The notes beneath the pieces were generated by a model. It had not been told where the DNA came from and made no database searches. It saw only the letters and a program-made list of their open reading frames with translations. Position numbers and translations under genes: made by a program. From Owenia fusiformis (Eukaryota; Annelida; Polychaeta; Sabellida; Oweniidae), in contig CAIIXF020000001.1 of assembly GCA_903813345.2 (NCBI GenBank), positions 51,665,885 through 51,729,884 of the forward strand: 64,000 bases of DNA, written 5' to 3'. Positions 51,137 through 60,100 of the stretch are shown here, in pieces. Positions within the stretch are counted from its first letter, which is position 1, and the number at the start of each line of letters is the position of its first letter.

Positions 51137-54100
51137 GTAGGGCCAATATGGTTTTTATGCTGAAGTGAAATAAATCAAAATTTGCAGCTGGTCTACGCTG
51201 GTCTGACTATGCGTTGACTGTTTGGCGATTTTCACGGCGACCCTGCGGTCTGTAGAAAACTGGAATACGTCGTGGGGCGACCGTGAGGCGACCGTAGATT
51301 TCCTACGGTCGCCATAGGTATTTCTCGATTTCACCGCAAATGAGACTGTGGCATTGAACGAAGTAATTAATTTTCCAGTTGGGTTGTGGCACCAACAGTA
51401 TGCAGTAGCTGCAAATCATAGTGAGTATGAACAAAATGTTGAATAATTCTAATGGTCTTCAAGACTGTCAATAGATGTGAAGAGCAATCCGCACCGTCGG
51501 AAAAAATGTTAACTGCCATCTATACGAGTTCTGGCTTCCATTTCTTCAATTATTTACCATCTAGAAACATTTACGCACCTTACGCACAATAATCGTTATG
51601 CACTTAAATTGTCAATAAAAACCTATTTTCTAATGTGTTATTGGGTACAAATGATTGTTTTTTATTTATTAGATTCCACCAGTACTTTAGATTGCAAGAG
51701 TACCCAGACTGGCAGTGAATATCGAGGACATATTTCTGTAACAGTCTCCAACCGTGCTTGCCAATCATGGAGCGTACAAACACCACACCAACATAGTTAT
51801 AACGCTAGCGATTTCCCCGATGCGTCTCTTCAAAACGCCAGTAATTATTGTAGAAACCCGAATGGTGATAAAGCTGGGCCTTGGTGTTACACGACCGATA
51901 CAGAAGTTGAATGGGAAATGTGCCACGTGCCATTGTGTGGTAATCGTTAAACGTTTTGATTTTGTAAGAAAGATAATTAAAACGTCTTGAGTCCTTAAAA
52001 AGACAAGTACAGAGACATCGGTCTTTTGCTCCGAGGTTAATTAAGTACGTTCCATTTAGAATTAGGCTAGCTGCCAATCATATATAATGATTTACTTATA
52101 ATTTCATCTGATTCAACGGTAATCATTATAAGAATAAAGTAGTTTCTTTGTGTAATGAGATATTAACATTTTTGCATTCAAAAGAGGAAAAAACGATAGA
52201 AAAACTCCATAATCGAATAAATTAGTGGTTTTACTGATGGTTTCAGACTGCAGAGCTACTCGGGCAGGAACGACATATCGAGGTCGAGTGTCAGTGACAA
52301 GAACGGGTAAAGATTGTCAGGCATGGTCCTCTCAGGCTCCACATCCCCACCCTACCTACACGAACAGTGATTTCCCAGACGATACTGTACAGGATGCATC
52401 CAACTTCTGCCGCAATCCAGCCACTGCCCAAGAAAATGATCTCTGGTGTTATACAACTGATAATGCTACAGAATGGGAAACTTGTGATGTGCCTTTCTGT
52501 GGTACGTTCTGTCTGTTGGCGTTTGTTTAAGAATGCGCTGTGTAGTTGCATTGACTTTTATTAAAGGTGCTATAGCAACGTATTTTACTTTGAGTTCAAG
52601 TTCTCCATTCTGTCTGTTAGCGTTTGTTTAAGTATGCGCCGTGTAGTTGCATTGGCCATTATTATATGCTATAGAAACGCATTTTGCTTTGAGTTTAAGT
52701 TCTATATTATGGAATTATAAACTTGTGATGTGCCTTTCTGTGGTACGTTCTGTCTGTTAGCATTTGTTTAGTATGCGCCGTGTAGTTGCATTGACCATTA
52801 TTATATGCTATAGAAACGTATTTTGCTTTGAGTTTAAGTTCTCCATTATGGATTTATAAACTACAACATTATATTCAACACGTTCAGTACAAGTTATCAA
52901 AGTAAGTGTGTAGCTAAACCTCGCTAATTCAAGCATCTCTCTCTTTTTAGTACACCTCTTTAAAGTGAATGGTCAACAAGTTTAACATTCCAAGGGTTGT
53001 TTTTTGTAGACTGCCTTATAACCGAACATGGTCGAGATTACCAGGGGACGCTTTCTCATACAAAGAGTGGCAGAACGTGCCAACCATGGTCGAGCCAAAC
53101 ACCCCACGTTCATAATTATATCAGTAGTATTTTATTCCCCGATGATTCGATCAGTGATGCCGGAAATTATTGTCGCAACCCCGACTTTAGCTGGAGTGCT
53201 GGTCTCTGGTGTTATACGATGGATGAGGACAAAAGATGGGAGGAGTGCACTCTACCATTATGTGATACACCAGACACAGGTGAGACGCTGGATGTGATAT
53301 AAAAACGATTGGAACTGAACCACCAAGACTAAACAAAGTTAGATTGACGTGTGTCGGATTTGACTATATGTTAAAAATGGAATGGTAAAAGTATCCATGT
53401 CGAATTCTGGGTTAAACAAAAAGGGAAATAGACACATTGAAAAAGAGAAATACGGAATTGAAGCTAAAATTGAATTTATTTGTCAGTGAAATATGATTAC
53501 CTAATTTTATGCAAGATAAATATGACTTGTTATCACATTCATAATATGTTTAATTTATGGTACTATTCATGACATTTATTAAACTTGGTGTACTTGTTAG
53601 ACTGTCAGGCTACAAAGTTAGGCTCGAGGTATACAGGAACGGTTTCAGTGACCAAGAGTCATAGTCCATGTCTTCCATGGGTTCAATACAGGACAAGATT
53701 CATTGATGCGGACTTTCCTGATACAAATATGGAGGAAGCCCAGAATAGGTAAATCAAAAAGTTATGTCAAATTGATTATTTTCTTAAATCGGCAAACAAA
53801 ACCGCAGTTCAACATGTGTTACCAAAGAGCGGAGAGTGTATTTTCTATTTACAATACATACGATATTACTGAATACATTTGTAACATTCTGGGTGCCAAG
53901 AGAAGAAAACACTCTTAGCAAATTATTGATAAACATTTTCTATAGATGTAGAAATCCTGATGGACAGCCTGGTGGACCGTATTGTTTCTATAGCGAATTA
54001 GAATGGAAATACTGCAAGATACAAAAATGTGGTAAGATAATCATCATAACGCACTTTCAAGAGGTGATCAAAATTTATATATATGTGAAAAATTTATCCT

Positions 54101-57100
54101 TTGTACAAGATGCAAATGTGATCGGCATTTCAATATTTTAAAAGTTTTTACCTGATGTCATGTCATTCTTCAGTCAACCAAATTTAATTAATGTTTCACT
54201 ATCGATTCTAAAAAACCTTGTTTCATTAAAATGAAGAATGCAAGTCTACACAAGATGGTAAAGAATACCAAGGACGACAGACAGAAACGTTGACTGGTAA
54301 GCGATTTCAGCATTGGTCGTCGGATACTCCGCATCAGCATTCGCATAAAGATCCTTCAAGGTTTCCAGACGCTACGTTACAAGACGCTGAGAACTTCTGT
54401 AGAAACCCGGATGACGACCACCCACAAGGTCCCTGGTGTATGACGATTGATCCAACGATGAGATGGGATTACTGCGACATCCCTTTGTGCGGTACAACAT
54501 TTTTGTTACTCGTTTGATTCCAAAATAGCTGGTCACAAACAATCCTCGTACATTTCACTAGCTATCTAATGATCATGTATTGGTGGCTTCTTCTGGATCA
54601 ACATAAAAACATTGCTGCGACAACAGCATTTTGTGTTATTTTTTAGAATTCCACGAAGTAAATGAAACCAGTACTTATCAGCCGCCAACAACACCACCAA
54701 CTGTCACTCCTGGTAAATCATAAACATTCGTAAAATTCATCCTGAATAGACTTATAAAATACCCTATAAAAATGTATAGCGATAGATAACGTATTTTATT
54801 TATTTTATATCTAGTATATTTCTCTCCTTGTTAAAAGACATAGTCTGCTTGATATCCACCTGAGAATCAAAAATCGATTCTGGATCTTTTCAGTTCCTTG
54901 CTTACAACATGCTGCAAATTTCAAATGACCTAGAAAAAAACTTTCACATTCTATGCGGTTTGATACAAGTATATGGTTTTAGGGGAATGTCCATCACGAG
55001 TAGGGCGACAACCAACAGACCTTCCCCGTCAAGGTGGCTACTGGACTTTCCTCATGTTGAACAATACATTTCCTTGTGATGGCTTTGTGACTGGCTGGGA
55101 GTACTTTTACGTTGATCCGGACACAGTAACGTATGCCTCGGTCTGGAGATTCATAGAGGGCTTAAAGTTCAGACTGATAAAGAAGACGTTCCTCAGTGGC
55201 AGAAAACGAGGACTGAACACGATATCGGTGCAAGACATCCGTGTGAAGAAAGGTGATTTCATTGGAATTCACCATACAGAGATGTCAAGGGGATCGGGCC
55301 TGGCTTGGAGCGAAGAAGGTGATCTCGTTACACGAGATGAGCTGTATGAAACAATAACTACAGGAAGGTTTGATGAAGATTTTGTTGAAGGAAATATACT
55401 TGACTTTGCTGATTGGGAACAGATTCTCTCGACCTTTGCTATTTGGGCAACTTTTAAAGGTAAAAAAAGTTGCAATAGTGATATAATTATGCTATTATGA
55501 CACAACAGAAAATATAGTATTGACTGAGTTGACAGATGTATCCTATTATGTTCATCGTGCTGACGTTAAGGAATGAACAATATGTGTTCCCCTTTGATCA
55601 ATGACCAAAAAGATTTGCAGTCATAGTGTAAACTGCACAGGCCTAATCGTAATCTACTTATTGCTCATGATCTGTTCCAGGGACGGCATCTAATGCAACT
55701 CCTGTAACTCCTGTACTGAACAGCCATCATTCCTCAGCTGCAATCGGTGAGAAGACACACAGAAGTTTTTTTATTCATATCTTTGTTTTGTAATTATTTC
55801 GAATTTCACGTTGGAATTTATTCTCATATATATATATTAAACATGAAGATGATTCAACTCTGCAAATATTAAAAACAAGTGTAATGGTGCTCCTCTCTTA
55901 TAGGTGATGGTCCGTACTACATTGAATCCCAAAGCGTTCCACACTTCAGCATGGGGTTCAATGATCACAAGGAAGGGTACCTCATGCGTGAGGGCGAACT
56001 CTTTATTCTACACAACCCTGGGCTGACAGGTGTTGGCAATACCGTTTCTATAGAATCAAAGCAGTATCCTGGATTATATTTGCGTCACCAAGGCAACGAT
56101 GTGTATCTCCAAGAGAGAACAAACTCGGACATAGCCACATCATTTGATCTCGATGCAACGTTTAGAATGAGACGAGATCATTTCCAACGTGGCTATGTCA
56201 CCTTTGAATCTGTGAACCAAGGCAATTTCTACATTTACGAAAACAACCTGAAGATACAGCTGAAGAATATAAACCATCAGGGTATGGCTTTTAAAAATGC
56301 AACTGGCTTCAAGCTTATAATAGAATGCAAGCTATCAAATGAGGGACACGAGTATATTGGCAGACAATCCAAGACATACACTGGAAAGCCGTGTCGGAGG
56401 TGGTCCAACGTAACAAATAAACGTCTCGATTACACAGATGATGATTTCCCCGATGCCTCCGTAAACGATTCAGATACCTACTGCCGTAATCCTGACAACG
56501 ATGACCAAGGACCCTGGTGCTATATCGAGACTATAGACTCCTTTAGTCCTGCCTTTGAATATTGTGATATCCCTTTCTGTGGTAAGTAGCACGTCTTGAC
56601 ATTGTTAATTCGACTCTTTATTTTTCTTTATTTATCTCAAATAATGCCAGAGTAATTTCAGAGTGCTCGACCACCAATGACGCTGAGAATTATCAAGGAA
56701 AGATTGCTGTGACCAGCTCTGGTAAACCATGTCAACGTTGGGACGAGCAGTGGCCACACGCTCACACATACTCAGATGCGAGCATGTTCCCAGATGCCAC
56801 TTTACATGATGCTTCTAATTTCTGTCGTAACCCGGGCAACCCTCCAGATCACGGTGGGGCATGGTGTTATACGATGGACCAGACTTCCAGGTGGGAGTAC
56901 TGCTATATACCTCCTTGTGGTGAGTTGAGCCCGGTTACCTTTAGAAAGGTATCATTTTATTTTGGTCTTGACCTTTGACCACACTTTCTTCGAACCGTAA
57001 TTTCCAAACTCTCAATAGGAACACAGTCGGTCACTACACAATTCAGAAAAAGCGTATCTAGGGGAACATGGGGCAAAACGGCCCTCTGGGGCAAAGTGGC

Positions 57101-60100
57101 CCATCGAAATATCTTTTGAACTATAAAAAGATGGTTCTTCAAAAGTCACAAAATCGAATTTTGAAATATCTGCCACCTTCTCGAGCGTCCATTTTTAACC
57201 AAGCAGCGTCTCGCTTTACGTAAGAGGTAATTCTACTTTTCACCCTCTTTTTTTGGAAATTACCCCTCTCACGAGAATCTCTAAAAAATCCGGCAACAAT
57301 AGAATATCGTTTTGATTTAACATTTTACATAGAGTGTGCACATTTATTATTTATTTGTAAAAATTTCGAGCTTCAAATATTAGGCAAATAAAAATGACGT
57401 CTATTTGAAAATTCACATGTCTTTGGGGCAAAACGGCCCACACATGTTATAACATACAAAAATCTTATTGTGCAAGAACAATTGGTTTTCAAATGTAACA
57501 ATTTTAACATCTGGCTTGTGCCTAATTTCCTTCCGACACATATCGAATGACTAGAATTATGGTAGGGGTTAAGAATACTTTATCTGTCAAAGGTTTGAAC
57601 GTCTGAGATAAGATGTTTGTGGACGAGTCTTGTAATTGATTAATTTTGGTTTCAAAACCCATGTAACAGAGGGTGGGCCGTTTTGCCCCGCCCATGGGCC
57701 GTTTTGCCCCACTCTCGACAATATTTTTGACCATTGAAAAATCACAGAAGATAGTCATAGGAAAGTATAAAACACTCGAAAAATGTAAACCACAAACCAT
57801 TAATAAAGTGGAACATCAAAGTGCGCGATGATTGACAGATACGAAAATACCCCGTACAGAACAACTTAAAATTAAATTTTTTGGGCCGCTTTGCCCCATG
57901 TTCCCTTAATAAATTAAAAGTAATTCTTGTAATTCTGTAAAGTTCATTTCTATCGCTTTAGCCTTTTTTGTTATAGAGTTTGCCTTGCCTCAAACAAATG
58001 GAAGAGCACCTACTCCAAGTCCAACTTCTGGTATAGGAGAGTGCCCACAATCTGTCGGTTACCCTTCGGTAGATTTGCCACATACTGACGATTTTACCTG
58101 GGCTTTAATCGTCACTGGACGTCCATTTCCATGCGACGCCATTGTTGTTGGTTTTGATCTCTACAAGTCTGACGCAAACGGAACAGTGTATGCCGCAGTC
58201 TGGCGTCCCATGGTAAAAGACAAATACAAGCTAATATTCAAATACTTGATCCCAAAAGGGAAAGTCGGCTCAAATCATTTTGATTTAAGGTCCGGTGTTA
58301 ATGTAAAACAAGGTGATGTGATTGGAGTTCATTATTCTTACCTGGAACACCCAGTACTACCGATAGCCGATGGTGCAATGGAGACCGACCTGGATGGGGT
58401 GGAGCTCACTGAAACATTGTTAGTTGGAAGGTACGATGAAGATTTCCACGAGGGGAACACATTCATATTTGCTGGCTGGTTTACTGAACAGATGGCAATT
58501 CCAATATCTGCACGCATTGGAACAGGTAAAGTATATATAGCCTCCCTCATACGCAGGGCCGTGGCACATCTGAAAGACTCTGCAAAGAGGAAAACATTTG
58601 AAAACTGGAAATCTACATTAAGAGGATGCATAAAAATATAACTATGTCTAGTATACTTCAACAAAGCAATTCAGCTGATTTAAATTGTATATATTTTTTA
58701 TATATTATTACAGGTTCCGGAACTGCAAGCGACCCAAAATGTCCTCTGTCAATAGGGCAATTCCCAAGCAACCCCCACTCCTCGTTCTATGTAGACAACA
58801 TGAAGACGACATTTCTGATACCACAGCTATCTGCAACATGTGATGGTACTATTGTACAGTGGAGAATCTTCATATTAGAACCCAGCAGGCTGCCAATGAT
58901 TTCTATATGGAGGAATACTACAACAGATGAATCGTTTCAGCTTATCCATATGATTAACATAAGCGCACTGTTAGATAAACCTGAAACAACTGCGGGTGAG
59001 ACGGTTGTAAGACAGAAACCTTTACTGGATGTAAAAACTGGAGATTTTATTGGAATTCAATTTAGTAACATAAACGTTATGTTTGAATCTGGAATTGGAG
59101 GACAGATACTTAACACTACAGCTGGGGCATCTTCTATTGATCAAACGTGGTTCTCTTCCATACTGGCGGTTGGTGATGAAGAACGCTCCTACAATTCCGG
59201 AGTGGTATATGCGTTTCAAAATACGAGTGAAGTTCAGTTTAAACCTTCATTGCTGGCAGATTTAAGTTATAAGATAAAAGACAACCAGCAGGACAGCTTG
59301 GTGATTGGTAAGTTTGATACACACACGTTAGACAACAACACATGCAATTTTAACCATATTTTACCAGAAACGTATCGAAGATCCAAAATACAGGAAGGCA
59401 CCAACTTCAGACATAAAGGATATTAAGCTATTGTTAATTTTTCCGTTTCAGTTAAAAAATCTTAGTACCCCACACACTAATTAGTCACAAACTTTAAAAC
59501 TTGTTTTGAACACTTTCCCCTTATTGAATCATGATGAAATTTCACATGGACAAACTATAAACACTTTCCAACACTCAGATTTTTTTGATTTGCTTGAATT
59601 TTAATTTTCAAATTTTTACAGTCATTTAAGATGAAGCACCAATTTCGCATTTTTTCACATTTTATGCTATATTTATGTATATTTGGCTTAATTCTTTGAG
59701 ATGTACAAATTGAAACACTTGGATAAACTTTAACATCAACAACTTTTTTAATAAGTAGTTTTCTACTTACTGTAATATATTACATTACTGTCATATGTAT
59801 TTCAAATTTTAAATAACTGGTGGATAGCATTATGAAGACAGTGGTTCATGTCTTTGTGTAGATTCATATACGCTTTCCGGGCCACTGGAATACATGGCGG
59901 GCATCTTTGGCTCTGTTTCTCCTGTTTTTCACCCGTCTTGCCACTTTACTTCCTGCAACGCGTCTATTGAAATCTTTACCAGTAGCTCTCTTTTTGTAGA
60001 ATTCCTTAAAGGCATGAGGGTTGTTTCTCATTTCAAACAGCGCGTCATTGAGAGCAAGTAAACAAAATCCTGATTACATGCTCAGCTGTAATATCACAGT

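Noticed and set aside
54052-54141. Extension of the kringle 4 second half past its donor
   Set aside because: A consensus GTAAGA donor follows the last kringle cysteine and the extension has no kringle or linker features.
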